DNA from: Candidatus Methanofastidiosia archaeon
GTDB taxonomy: Archaea; Methanobacteriota_B; Thermococci; Methanofastidiosales; NM3
Assembly (NCBI GenBank): GCA_020854925.1
Contig: JAHKLV010000112.1
Coordinates: 1 to 18,950, forward strand
DNA length: 18,950 bases
Direction: 5' to 3'
The first letter of the stretch is position 1. Every line of letters starts with the position of its first letter. The position numbers and the translations under genes are program-made. The notes beneath the pieces are model-generated. The model did no database searches, was not told the origin of the DNA, and saw only the letters and a program-made list of their open reading frames with translations. Positions 7,076 through 14,452 of the stretch are shown here, piece by piece.

Positions 7076-7522
7076 ATGATACGAAAGACTCGAAAGATAA
7101 CGAAGATGCGCGGATCCCGCACGTGCGGGGGCGGCTGCTCCAAGAAGCGCAGGGGTGCTGGCCACAGAGGTGGCAGGGGTAATGCCGGTTCCGGAAAGGA
7201 GAAGAAGCAGAAGTTCACCTGGTTCCTCAAATACGAGCCAGACCATCTGGGTAAGCACGGATTCCAGCGTGCTGATTTCCTCCGTTCCGATCAGTCGGGC
7301 ATCAACGTCTCTGCCATCGACCAGTACATCGATGACTTTCTTTCCATTGGGTGCGCCGAGTACGAGGACGACCAGGTTGTCCTCGACGTCTCAAAGCTCG
7401 GCGTTCGGAAAGTTCTCGGGTCGGGAAGAATTTCCAGGCCCGTCATCGTAAAGGCGTCGCTGTTTAGCCAGAAGGCAAAGGAAAAAATAGAAGAAGCGGG
7501 CGGACAAGCCATCACGAACTAG
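7076..7522 (+). CDS. rpl15: 50S ribosomal protein uL15
   Basis: uL15 is a large-subunit assembly protein with a long basic N-terminal tail that threads into 23S rRNA. The tail is clear (KMRGSRTCGGGCSKKRRGAG then HRGGRGNAGSGK), followed by the GKHGFQRADFLR motif and a globular domain that ends with KAKEKIEEAGGQA. The length of 148 residues is normal. GGTGAT at 7064-7070 precedes ATG 7076. Its stop lies ten bases before secY, continuing the conserved rpl15-secY pairing. Confidence 0.96.
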   Translation: MIRKTRKITKMRGSRTCGGGCSKKRRGAGHRGGRGNAGSGKEKKQKFTWFLKYEPDHLGKHGFQRADFLRSDQSGINVSAIDQYIDDFLSIGCAEYEDDQVVLDVSKLGVRKVLGSGRISRPVIVKASLFSQKAKEKIEEAGGQAITN

Positions 7523-7532
7523 GTGTGAAACT

Positions 7533-8897
7533 ATGGGGTTTATGGATGCACTATCGCCGATAATGAGGATTCTACCCGAAGTAGCGGGTCCTAAGCGGCA
7601 TATAACCTTTAGGGAACGTATCACATGGAGCGGCATAATCCTGGCACTCTATTTTGTGCTGGCCGAAATACCGCTGTATGGACTACCGGATTCTATTAAT
7701 GATATGTTTGCAGGATTTAGGACCGTTCTTGCTGGCGATAGCGGTACCCTCCTTCATCTTGGTATCGGCCCCATTGTCACGGCCGGTATCATCATGCAGC
7801 TCTTGGCAGGGTCTGACATCATCAACCTCGACCTTTCCACCCACAAGGGAAAGGTGATGTTCCAGGGAACGCAAAAGATTCTTGCCGTCTTCCTCTGCTT
7901 CTTCGAAGCGGTGCTCTTCGCCTACGCGTGGCGCTACCAGGTGACGACAAATGCCCTTGTTTTCCTCATCGTGCAGATGGCGCTTGGCGCGCTCGTCCTC
8001 CTTCTCATGGATGAGGTCGTCACAAAATGGGGATTCGGAAGCGGTATTTCCCTCTTCATCGCGGCCAGGGTTTCGGCACAGGTGTTTTGGCAGGCCTTTA
8101 GCCCCCTTCGCGATGCGTCGGGACAGTTCCTCGGGGCCATTCCTGACTTTATCTCCAAGGTGGTGAGCGGCGATACCGCGGGCATCCTGTCCCGCCCGTA
8201 TCCGTATCCGGACATGACGTCGCTTATCTTCACCTTTGCCGTCTTCCTCATTGTCGTGTACTTTGAGGCAATGCGTATTGAGATTCCGCTTTCCTATGGA
8301 AAGTACAAGGGGATTCGCGGACGATACCCCATCAAGTTTATCTACGCATCCAACATCCCCATGATCCTGACAATAGCGCTCTTTGCCAATATACGTGTCA
8401 TGGCGCAGCTCACACACTGGAACATCCTTGGCTCGTTCAGCCAGGATGGGAACGCTGTCACCGGCGGGCTCCTGTACTACCTTACGGCGCCATCGTCGCT
8501 TTCAACGGTAGTCGATGAACCGCTTCGGGCGTTTATCTATCTGGTCATTGTCGTGGCGTTCTGTGTGCTCTTTGCGAAGCTGTGGATAGAACTTACCAAC
8601 ATGGGACCAAAGGCCGTTGCGAAGCGTCTCCAGGGGTCCGGGATGCAGATTCCGGGATTCAGGAAGGACATACGCATCCTGGAAAAGCTCCTCTCGCGCT
8701 ACATACCCCAGGTGACGGTGATGGGAGGTGCGTTTGTGGGACTCATCGCCGTTTTCGCCGACTTTACCGGGGCACTCGGGACGGGAACAGGTATCCTGCT
8801 TACCGTCGGTATCGTCTACCGCATGTACGAGGACCTGGCAAAGGAGCAGGCATCAGAGCTCTTCCCTGCATTGCGCCAGTTCTTGGGAAAGGAATAG
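7533..8897 (+). CDS. secY: preprotein translocase subunit SecY (Sec61 alpha type)
   Basis: SecY forms the protein-conducting channel of the cytoplasmic membrane with SecE and Sec61beta. The 454-residue protein has about ten hydrophobic segments spaced as in archaeal SecY, the N-terminal amphipathic helix (KRHITFRERITWSGIIL), the plug-proximal segment after EIPLYGLPD, and the motif GIGPIVTAGIIMQLLAGSDII in TM2. The cytosolic loops that bind the ribosome include EIPLSYGKYKGIRGRYPIKFIY and RLQGSGMQIPGFRKD. The C-terminus is short and cytosolic. ATG 7533 follows GGTGTGA. The next gene, also membrane-inserting in function, starts 12 bases later; no adk gene lies between them. Confidence 0.97.
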   Translation: MGFMDALSPIMRILPEVAGPKRHITFRERITWSGIILALYFVLAEIPLYGLPDSINDMFAGFRTVLAGDSGTLLHLGIGPIVTAGIIMQLLAGSDIINLDLSTHKGKVMFQGTQKILAVFLCFFEAVLFAYAWRYQVTTNALVFLIVQMALGALVLLLMDEVVTKWGFGSGISLFIAARVSAQVFWQAFSPLRDASGQFLGAIPDFISKVVSGDTAGILSRPYPYPDMTSLIFTFAVFLIVVYFEAMRIEIPLSYGKYKGIRGRYPIKFIYASNIPMILTIALFANIRVMAQLTHWNILGSFSQDGNAVTGGLLYYLTAPSSLSTVVDEPLRAFIYLVIVVAFCVLFAKLWIELTNMGPKAVAKRLQGSGMQIPGFRKDIRILEKLLSRYIPQVTVMGGAFVGLIAVFADFTGALGTGTGILLTVGIVYRMYEDLAKEQASELFPALRQFLGKE

Positions 8898-8909
8898 GAG
8901 GTCTAGCGA

Positions 8910-9455
8910 ATGGGGATAATGGATAGTGTCTATGGCGTGCTTGACAAGGCGTTTGGCTTCTTGCCGCTCGAAGACCCGGGGCAGATGTACCTCGTGGTCA
9001 TCGTGCTTGCCATTCTTGTGGGCTCGTTCATGACACTGGTACAGCATTTTATGATTGACCAGCAGGAACTCAAGCGTACGCGCAAGGAGGTATCAGAGTT
9101 CCAGAGCAAGATGCTCAAAGCACAGCGAAGTACTGATAAAAAGGCCATGCGCAAGCTGCAGTTGCAGAAACCGCACATTGACGAGCTGAATCAGAAGATG
9201 ATGAAGGACAACTTCAAGCCGCTCTACGTCACGATGGTCCCCGCAATCGTGTTCTATTCATGGTTGCGCCATGTCTACGAACCCATTGTGACGGAGGCCG
9301 TCGTGCACCTTCCCTTCAGTCTCTTCAATCTTCCCCTGCTTTCGTATCTGCACGATGGAACCATCGCCGCAAATCAGCTGGGGTCTATTGGATGGTACAT
9401 CGTCTTTGTGTCGTTTTTCAGCAACACGCTGCGAAAGATCATGGACATGGCCTAA
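8910..9455 (+). CDS. EMC3/TMCO1-family membrane protein (DUF106), Oxa1 superfamily
   Basis: This 181-residue protein matches the archaeal DUF106 family, related to eukaryotic EMC3 and TMCO1 and distantly to YidC/Oxa1 insertases. Seen are an N-terminal membrane segment (about residues 25-45), a charged coiled-coil region (about 48-95) including QQELKRTRKEV and KAMRKLQLQKPHIDELN, then two further membrane segments (about 105-122 and 155-175). A PLYVTMVPAIVFYSWLRHVY segment fits the family. GGAGGTC lies just before ATG 8910. Placement beside secY supports a role in membrane protein insertion; this is inferred from the family, not shown here. Confidence 0.88.
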   Translation: MGIMDSVYGVLDKAFGFLPLEDPGQMYLVVIVLAILVGSFMTLVQHFMIDQQELKRTRKEVSEFQSKMLKAQRSTDKKAMRKLQLQKPHIDELNQKMMKDNFKPLYVTMVPAIVFYSWLRHVYEPIVTEAVVHLPFSLFNLPLLSYLHDGTIAANQLGSIGWYIVFVSFFSNTLRKIMDMA

Positions 9456-9469
9456 GTGAGGTGAGAGAC

Positions 9470-9742
9470 ATGGTTAGAGGTATGTATAGGTCTCGGACGC
9501 TCAAGCGGAAGTTTACGCGCGTTCCGAGCGGAGAGAGTGTGATACACTACAAGCGAAAAAAGACGAGCCACCACGTGTGTGCGGAGTGCGGAGCCTTGCT
9601 TGGCGGCATCCCGAGGGGAACGCCGCGCCAGATAGGCAAGCTTTCGAAGTCTGAAAAGACCGTATCCCGCCCATACGGCGGATATCTCTGTGCCCAGTGC
9701 CTGAAGCGCAAGCTCATAGCTGAGGCCCGTGCAGGGATGTAA
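9470..9742 (+). CDS. rpl34e: 50S ribosomal protein eL34
   Basis: eL34 is a zinc-binding large-subunit protein of archaea and eukaryotes. The 90-residue product shows RYRS-like MYRSRTLKRKF at the start, TRVPSGESVIHYKRKKTS, and two CxxC pairs (C37/C40 and C74/C77) for zinc. The frame is open upstream to 9260 but that part shadows the preceding gene; ATG 9470 has GAGGTGAGA four bases upstream. ATG 9482 is an alternative start. The stop is immediately followed by the cmk start. Confidence 0.95.
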   Translation: MVRGMYRSRTLKRKFTRVPSGESVIHYKRKKTSHHVCAECGALLGGIPRGTPRQIGKLSKSEKTVSRPYGGYLCAQCLKRKLIAEARAGM

Positions 9743-10291
9743 ATGAAGATTACCATCGGCGGTCCCCCGGGCAGTGGCACGACAACGATTGCCGCGCGCG
9801 TGGCCGAAGCGCTCAACTACCGGTATCTGTATGCCGGGAAAGTGTTTCGTGAAATGGCCGCCGAGCATGGTATGACACTCGAGGAGTTTGGCGCCCGGGC
9901 TGAGCATGACGTGTCGCTCGACCGGGCCGTCGACGAGCGGATGCGCGTGTTGTCAACGGACGACACCGTTACGGAGGGGCGCATGTCGGCCTTTGTGGTC
10001 GACAGCCCCGATGTGCGTATCTGGCTCGACGCGCCCCTCGGCGTGCGCATATCCCGCATCATGGAGAGGGAGTCTCTCTCTGAGCGGGAGGCGCGCGAGA
10101 TGACCGTCCGTCGTCAGCGGTGTGAGGACGTCCGATACCGTTCCATTTATGGAATAGATATCTTCGACCTCTCACACTACGATCTGGTCATAAACACGGA
10201 AAAGTGGGATGTCGATGGCGTACATGCCATCGTCATGACTGCCATCACCACTCTTGTGAGGGCGACCCAAGAACGTAGAATGTATAGGTGA
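9743..10291 (+). CDS. cmk: cytidylate kinase, archaeal type
   Basis: The enzyme phosphorylates CMP and dCMP to the diphosphates using ATP, in pyrimidine nucleotide salvage. The 182-residue protein has the archaeal Cmk P-loop GGPPGSGTTT at residues 6-15, the NMP-binding segment (YLYAGKVFREMAAEHGM), an acidic EGRMSAF block, and the LID-region Arg residues in RESLSEREAREMTVRRQRCEDVRY. The YGIDIFDLSHYDLVINT ending is typical. It is inserted between rpl34e and rpl14e, a conserved archaeal position. ATG 9743 follows the eL34 stop with no gap. The last bases provide GGTGA for the next gene. Confidence 0.95.
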   Translation: MKITIGGPPGSGTTTIAARVAEALNYRYLYAGKVFREMAAEHGMTLEEFGARAEHDVSLDRAVDERMRVLSTDDTVTEGRMSAFVVDSPDVRIWLDAPLGVRISRIMERESLSEREAREMTVRRQRCEDVRYRSIYGIDIFDLSHYDLVINTEKWDVDGVHAIVMTAITTLVRATQERRMYR

Positions 10292-10297
10292 TGAACC

Positions 10298-10528
10298 ATG
10301 ATAGTTGAACGTGGAAGACTTGCTACCAAGCTCCTTGGTAGGGAAGCAGGAAACATTTGCGCTATTACCGAACGCATCGACAAGAACTTTGTCATGGTCG
10401 TCGGACCACAGGTGCGAAAGAGGCGGTGCAACATCAACCACCTCGAGCTTATGGACACGGTCCTTTCCGTGCCCGAGTCCGCCGGCGACGATGCATTCAT
10501 CGAGGAACTGACCAAACGTTCCCAGTGA
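10298..10528 (+). CDS. rpl14e: 50S ribosomal protein eL14
   Basis: This 76-residue protein is the compact archaeal eL14, essentially one KOW-type SH3-like barrel. Seen are IVERGRLATKLLGREAGNICAI, the FVMVVGPQVRKRRCNINHLE segment and an acidic C-terminal helix. It binds 23S rRNA on the large-subunit surface. ATG 10298 is preceded by GGTGATG at 10288-10294, formed from the end of cmk. truB follows 17 bases later, as in other archaea. Confidence 0.94.
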   Translation: MIVERGRLATKLLGREAGNICAITERIDKNFVMVVGPQVRKRRCNINHLELMDTVLSVPESAGDDAFIEELTKRSQ

Positions 10529-10545
10529 TTCCAAGAGGGAATACC

Positions 10546-11550
10546 GTGACATATGCCATGACACCGATGATAGAACGGTCCGATGCCGAGACCGACCCCC
10601 GGCACGGGCGCGCCCCCCATAGCCGCCCGTTAGATGAACTCCTACGTACCGGGCTCGTGGTCCTCGACAAACCGAAGGGGCCGACCTCGCATGAGGTGGT
10701 GGCATGGCTCAAGCAGATAGTGCATCTTGACAAGGCGGGCCATAGTGGGACGCTTGACCCCAACGTGACGGGCGTGCTTCCCGTTGCCCTCCTGTCAGGT
10801 ACAAAGGTTGTCAAGCAGCTGCTTGACATGGGAAAGGAGTACGTGTGTCTCATGCGGCTCCACAAGGAAGCCGACCCCGAGGCGGTACGCCAGGCGCTTT
10901 CCCTTTTCACGGGAAGGATATTCCAGCGGCCGCCGGTCAAGTCTGCGGTGAAACGCCAGGTCCGCGTCCGCGAGATCTACGCCATCGAGATCCTTGACAT
11001 GGAAGGGCCGTTTGTCCTCTTTCGCGTGAGTTGTGAAGCCGGCACCTACATCAGAAAGCTCGTCTACGACCTTGGCATGGTGCTGGGGTGCGGGGCGAAC
11101 ATGGTGGAACTGCGCCGTACGCGCGTGGCCGGCATTACCGAAGCCGAGACGTGCACGCTTCAAGACCTTTCCGACGCGTACAGCACGTGGAAGGAATGCG
11201 GAAACGAGGCACCCCTCCGGTCGGTGGTACGGCCCATGGAAGACGCCATCTCGCACCTTCGTGCCGTGTGGGTGCGGGACTCTGCCATCGACGCGCTTTG
11301 CCACGGCGCCCCTCTCGCCATACCCGGCGTAGTACGGGCACAGGGTGGCATAGAGCGGGGCAACAAGGTGGCCATCCTCTCCCTCAAGGGCGAGCTTGTG
11401 GCATTGGCAAAGGCAGAAATGGACTCTAAATCCTTAAAAACGTTGGATACAGGCATTGTTGCGGTACCGTCACGGGTGGTCATGGAACCGGGTACGTATC
11501 CCCGTTCCTGGAAAAGCTCAACGAATCATACTGAAGATAGAAAGAATTAA
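10546..11550 (+). CDS. truB: tRNA/rRNA pseudouridine synthase Cbf5 (TruB family)
   Basis: Cbf5 makes pseudouridine-55 in tRNA and is the catalytic subunit of H/ACA guide RNPs with Nop10, Gar1 and L7Ae. The catalytic motif HSGTLDPNVTGVLPVAL is present, with the nucleophilic Asp at about residue 71. The catalytic domain continues through PPVKSAVKRQVRVREIY and CEAGTYIRKLVYDLG, and a C-terminal PUA domain follows (around DSAIDALCHGAPLAIPGV onward). The start is uncertain: the frame is open back to 10357, GTG 10546 has GAGGGA five bases upstream, and ATG 10558 or 10567 are alternatives without a good site. From 10546 the length is 334 residues. Confidence 0.93.
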   Translation: MTYAMTPMIERSDAETDPRHGRAPHSRPLDELLRTGLVVLDKPKGPTSHEVVAWLKQIVHLDKAGHSGTLDPNVTGVLPVALLSGTKVVKQLLDMGKEYVCLMRLHKEADPEAVRQALSLFTGRIFQRPPVKSAVKRQVRVREIYAIEILDMEGPFVLFRVSCEAGTYIRKLVYDLGMVLGCGANMVELRRTRVAGITEAETCTLQDLSDAYSTWKECGNEAPLRSVVRPMEDAISHLRAVWVRDSAIDALCHGAPLAIPGVVRAQGGIERGNKVAILSLKGELVALAKAEMDSKSLKTLDTGIVAVPSRVVMEPGTYPRSWKSSTNHTEDRKN

Positions 11551-11582
11551 AAAGGTGAATGCATCGAGGAAATAAAGTTTTT

Positions 11583-11667
11583 GCCGGGGTTGCCGAGCCT
11601 GGAACGGCGCAAGCCTGGAAAGCTTGTTCAGTCTGACTGAACCAGGGTTCAAATCCCTGCCCCGGCG
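11583..11667 (+). tRNA. tRNA-Ser(GGA)
   Basis: The cloverleaf folds by eye. The acceptor stem GCCGGGG pairs with CCCCGGC. The anticodon stem CAAGC/GCTTG holds a seven-base loop CTGGAAA with anticodon GGA. The long variable arm is a seven-base stem (GTTCAGT/ACTGAAC) with a three-base loop, as expected for a class II tRNA. The T arm is CAGGG-TTCAAAT-CCCTG and the discriminator is G. CCA is not encoded. It lies 32 bases after truB. A weak TATA-like AATTAAAAAG at 11545-11554 may give its own promoter, or it may be cut from the truB transcript. Confidence 0.95.
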
Positions 11668-11712
11668 CTTAAACTTAGGATGATCATTCAACATCACATG
11701 GGGTGAAAGGTA
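11667..11712 (+). promoter_or_regulatory. possible promoter and leader of the rps13 (alpha-type) operon
   Basis: Between tRNA-Ser and rps13 an AT-rich GCTTAAACTTA lies at 11667-11677, about 42 bases before the rps13 ATG. It could be an archaeal TATA box, placing a start near 11698 and leaving a short leader that holds the ribosome binding site GGGGTGAAAGG at 11700-11710. The match is modest, and read-through from the truB/tRNA transcript is equally possible. Confidence 0.3.
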
Positions 11713-12168
11713 ATGGCTGAATTTAGGCACTTCGTCCGTGTTGCCGGAACTGACCTGAAAGGCGACGAGACGATAACATTGGCACTTACGGGAATGAAGG
11801 GCATCGGGATGATGCTTGCCCGTTCCATTGTCCTTTCCATCGGAAGGAACCCACGGGACAAGATGGGTTACCTCGAGGAGGAGGACGTGGTTAAGATAGA
11901 AAAGATCTTGGAAAATCCCTTGGAGTATGGCATCCCGGTATGGATGCTCAACAGGCGGATGGACATGGAGACCGGGTCAGATATCCATGTTGTCAGTTCC
12001 AAGCTTGCTATAGCGCTGAGAGAAGACGTTAACACCATGCGAAAGGCACGGTCATACCGTGGCATCAGGCATGAGTCCGGGCTCCCCGTCCGCGGCCAGA
12101 GGACAAAATCCTCGTTTAGGACCGGCAGCTCACTGGGTGTGCGCAGGAAGAAGAAGAGCGAGAAGTAA
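11713..12168 (+). CDS. rps13: 30S ribosomal protein uS13
   Basis: uS13 is a head protein of the small subunit that contacts the P-site tRNA and uL5. The 151-residue archaeal form begins EFRHFVRVAGTDLKGDETI, has the helix-two-turn-helix segment (ALTGMKGIGMMLARSIVLSI), and ends with the conserved RSYRGIRHESGLPVRGQRT and a lysine-rich tail. It is preceded by tRNA-Ser and starts the group rps13-rps4-rps11-rpoD that corresponds to the archaeal alpha operon. The stop is followed by GGTGAT for rps4. Confidence 0.96.
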   Translation: MAEFRHFVRVAGTDLKGDETITLALTGMKGIGMMLARSIVLSIGRNPRDKMGYLEEEDVVKIEKILENPLEYGIPVWMLNRRMDMETGSDIHVVSSKLAIALREDVNTMRKARSYRGIRHESGLPVRGQRTKSSFRTGSSLGVRRKKKSEK

Positions 12169-12179
12169 GGTGATCTAAC

Positions 12180-12785
12180 ATGGGCGATCCACGAAAGAGA
12201 AAGAAGAAGTACGAGACTCCTACCCACCCTTGGCAGAAGGACCGTATCGACGACGAGAAAGAGCTGAGGCGCAAGTACGGGTTGAAGAACAAAAAGGAGA
12301 TCTGGAAGGCCCAGTCCCTGCTTCGTGTCATCAGGGGACAGGCGCGTACCCTCCTTGGCGTATCGACGGAACAGTCGGCCAAGGAGACGGCTGACCTTAT
12401 GGAGCGTCTTCGCAAGCTTTCTATCCTCAAGGAGGGTGCCGAGCTTGACAATGTCCTTGGTCTTACCATACAGGATGTCCTTGACAGGCGCCTTCAGTCC
12501 ATTGTGGTGCGAAAAGGCCTTGCGGTTAACGCGAATCAGGCTAGGCAGATGATTGTGCATGGCCATATCATGGTCAACAGTCGGCGTGTCACCGCACCGA
12601 GCTACCTTGTGGCCGCAGCAGATGAGGAATCCGTGTCCTACTCCCCGCAGTCGCCGTTTGTCGGTCGCCCGTTGCAGGTAGGCAAACAGGCACAGGATTC
12701 TAAGAAGCGGTTCACCAAGGAGGAGCCGGAAGCCGAGGAACAGGTGGCAGAGAAAGCACCGGAGGATGAGTCAGATGGCGAGTAA
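12180..12785 (+). CDS. rps4: 30S ribosomal protein uS4
   Basis: uS4 is a primary 16S rRNA-binding protein that starts assembly of the 5' domain and sits at the mRNA entry site. The archaeal form is recognised from GDPRKRKKKYETPTHPWQKD, LRKYG-type RRKYGLKNKKEIWKAQSLLR, and the S4 RNA-binding domain (LDRRLQSIVVRKGLAVNANQ and following). The length is 201 residues. The last 35 or so residues form a Glu-rich acidic tail resembling that of uS3 in this genome. GGTGAT precedes ATG 12180. The end overlaps the rps11 start region by a few bases. Confidence 0.96.
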   Translation: MGDPRKRKKKYETPTHPWQKDRIDDEKELRRKYGLKNKKEIWKAQSLLRVIRGQARTLLGVSTEQSAKETADLMERLRKLSILKEGAELDNVLGLTIQDVLDRRLQSIVVRKGLAVNANQARQMIVHGHIMVNSRRVTAPSYLVAAADEESVSYSPQSPFVGRPLQVGKQAQDSKKRFTKEEPEAEEQVAEKAPEDESDGE

Positions 12786-13170
12786 GGAACCAAAGTGGGG
12801 CGTTGCCCACATCTTCGCGTCGTTTAACGACACCATAATCCACATAACGGACCTGTCCGGTGCCGAGACCATCACCCGATGGTCTGGCGGCATGATTGTG
12901 AAGGCTGACAGGGAGGAGTCATCCCCCTATGCAGCCATGAAGGCGGCCGCCAAGGCTGCAGAGGAGGCCTTGGACCGTGGCGTCATAGGCGTTCACATCC
13001 TTGTACGTGCTCCGGGCGGCAACAAATCAAAGAATCCGGGACCCGGGGCTCAGGCAGCAATACGTGCACTTTCCCGTGCACGGTTGCGTATTGGCAGGAT
13101 TGAGGATGTTACCCCCATTGCGCACGATGGTACAAGGCCCAAGGGCGGAAGGCGCGGCAGAAGGGTATAA
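12775..13170 (+). CDS. rps11: 30S ribosomal protein uS11
   Basis: uS11 lines the platform of the small subunit near the mRNA exit and E site. The 131-residue product has KWGVAHIFASFNDTIIHITD, the GAETITRWSGGMIVKADR block, the Ala-rich helix and the C-terminal RIGRIEDVTPIAHDGTRPKGGRRGRR that is nearly invariant in archaea. ATG 12775 is preferred, with GGAGG at 12761-12765; ATG 12766 is in frame and would add three residues. The start lies inside the 3' end of rps4, so coupling is likely. Confidence 0.95.
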   Translation: MASKEPKWGVAHIFASFNDTIIHITDLSGAETITRWSGGMIVKADREESSPYAAMKAAAKAAEEALDRGVIGVHILVRAPGGNKSKNPGPGAQAAIRALSRARLRIGRIEDVTPIAHDGTRPKGGRRGRRV

Positions 13171-13172
13171 GC

Positions 13173-13937
13173 ATGAAAGTACGATTCCTATCCGACAGCG
13201 AAACGTCGTGCACTGCGGTCATCGAGGGCATTTCCGCCCCCTTTGCCAACGCGCTCAGGCGGGTCATCATGACAGAGATTCCGGTCTATGCCGGGAAAGA
13301 CATCATCATTTACGAGAATTCGGGCCCGCTTTTCGACGAGGTTATTGCCCACCGCATCGGCCTTGTGCCGCTCACAACGCCAAAGGATTCCTCTGAAGAC
13401 AGCAAGAGTGTCATCATCAGCGTCGATGTCGCCGGACCCTCGATGGTCACGAGCGCCGACTTTGTCTCCGAGGACCCTGATGTCGTGCCCACATCCGACG
13501 GATTTCCCATCGTGAAACTCGGCAAGGGGCAGCGGCTCAAGTGCAATATCGAAGGTGTTGTCGGATACGGCAAGGACCATACGCGGTGGCAGCCGGGCCT
13601 TGCCTCGTACAAGAACTATCCCTCCATCGTCATCGACACCGTGCAGTGCAATCTGTGCGGGTCATGCATAAAGGCATGCCCGCGTGCTCTTATCCAGAAG
13701 GATGGGGACGTGCTCACCGTTGTCGATGCAGGATCCTGCATGTTCTGCAGGGCGTGCGAGGAAGCATGTGCCCAGTCCAACGAAAAGTCGCTCATCTCGG
13801 TGACACCTCTCAAGGACGTCTTTATCTTCATGGTGGAGTCCTACGGGGCTATGCCTGCAAAAGATTTATTAAGCACTGCCCTTATGGTTATTGAAAACAA
13901 GGCACGTGCCCTTGACCAGAACCTATCCGGCGCATGA
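13173..13937 (+). CDS. rpoD: RNA polymerase subunit D (Rpo3) with two 4Fe-4S motifs
   Basis: Rpo3 is the archaeal counterpart of the alpha subunit and Rpb3; it pairs with Rpo11 to nucleate polymerase assembly. The 254-residue protein starts with the dimerisation region (GISAPFANALRRVIMTEIP) and continues through AHRIGLVPLTTP. A ferredoxin-like insertion carries two complete motifs: C159, C162, C165, C169 followed by Pro, and C189, C192, C195, C199. Both could bind 4Fe-4S clusters, as known for Rpo3 of several methanogens. ATG 13173 lies two bases after the uS11 stop. The TGA stop ends exactly one base before the next tRNA. Confidence 0.96.
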   Translation: MKVRFLSDSETSCTAVIEGISAPFANALRRVIMTEIPVYAGKDIIIYENSGPLFDEVIAHRIGLVPLTTPKDSSEDSKSVIISVDVAGPSMVTSADFVSEDPDVVPTSDGFPIVKLGKGQRLKCNIEGVVGYGKDHTRWQPGLASYKNYPSIVIDTVQCNLCGSCIKACPRALIQKDGDVLTVVDAGSCMFCRACEEACAQSNEKSLISVTPLKDVFIFMVESYGAMPAKDLLSTALMVIENKARALDQNLSGA

Positions 13938-14022
13938 GCGGGGGTTGCCGAGCTTGGTCAAAGGCGCAGGGCTTAGGACCCTGTCTTGCAGAAGTCCATG
14001 GGTTCAAATCCCATCCCCCGCA
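13938..14022 (+). tRNA. tRNA-Leu(TAG)
   Basis: The acceptor stem GCGGGGG pairs with CCCCCGC. The anticodon stem CAGGG/CCCTG carries the loop CTTAGGA with anticodon TAG. A class II variable arm follows, and the T arm is ATGGG-TTCAAAT-CCCAT. The discriminator is A and no CCA is encoded. The first tRNA base follows the last base of the rpoD stop codon, so the two must be in one transcript or the tRNA promoter lies inside rpoD. The body closely resembles the intron-bearing tRNA-Leu near 16941. Confidence 0.95.
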
Positions 14023-14062
14023 CTAGTGTGTATCACACTGGGCGAGCGGCTACCGGCCGCAT
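14023..14062 (+). promoter_or_regulatory. two tandem hairpins in the rpl18e leader
   Basis: Directly after tRNA-Leu(TAG), AGTGTG at 14025-14030 pairs with CACACT at 14034-14039 around a three-base loop; a T-G pair and a C-G pair can extend it. A second hairpin follows, GCGGC 14046-14050 with GCCGC 14056-14060. Neither is followed by a T-tract, so they do not look like terminators. They could be a processing site or a protein-binding leader for the rpl18e-rpl13-rps9-rpoN group. Confidence 0.4.
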
Positions 14063-14083
14063 CTTTAGTTCGGAAGTGATGAA

Positions 14084-14446
14084 ATGAAACAGATGAGAAA
14101 GACAAATCCCTCACTCAAAGCCCTCATCGAGACGCTGCGGGCTCACGGGTACGAGCAGCAGGTCGGGTTGTGGATAGCCCTTGCAAAGAAGCTTTCCAAG
14201 CCCACCCGCCGACAGTGCGAGGTCAATGTCGCAAAGCTCAACAGGTACACCGCCGAGGGTGACATTGTTGTCGTGCCCGGGAAGGTCCTAGGTGCCGGCG
14301 ACCTCGATCATGCCCTTACCGTGGCTGCGTACAAGTTTTCACAGGCTGCCCGCGAGAAGATTAACGCCACAGGGACCGCCATGTCCCTGGAAGAACTTAT
14401 GGAGCAGCATCCAGCTGGCTCGAACGTTCGTATCTTTGGGGGGTAA
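14084..14446 (+). CDS. rpl18e: 50S ribosomal protein eL18
   Basis: eL18 is a large-subunit protein of archaea and eukaryotes related in fold to uL15. The 120-residue product has KTNPSLKALIETLRAHGYEQ, LAKKLSKPTRRQCEVNVAKL, the VVVPGKVLGAGDLDHALTVAAYKFS block and a short NVRIFGG ending. GGAAGTGAT at 14072-14080 precedes ATG 14084. It begins the second ribosomal group that runs to rps2, after tRNA-Leu(TAG). Confidence 0.95.
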   Translation: MKQMRKTNPSLKALIETLRAHGYEQQVGLWIALAKKLSKPTRRQCEVNVAKLNRYTAEGDIVVVPGKVLGAGDLDHALTVAAYKFSQAAREKINATGTAMSLEELMEQHPAGSNVRIFGG

Positions 14447-14452
14447 TCGCGC

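Noticed and set aside
6512..7258. Minus-strand open frame of 248 codons
   Set aside because: It lies antisense to uL30 and uL15, which are certain, and its translation resembles no protein I know. Long antisense frames are expected in GC-rich coding sequence.
7683..8417. Minus-strand open frame of 244 codons
   Set aside because: It is antisense to secY, rich in charged residues, without a ribosome binding site or recognisable domain.
10357..10545. Upstream extension of the truB frame
   Set aside because: It overlaps eL14 in another frame and carries no Cbf5 sequence; a start near 10546 is better supported.
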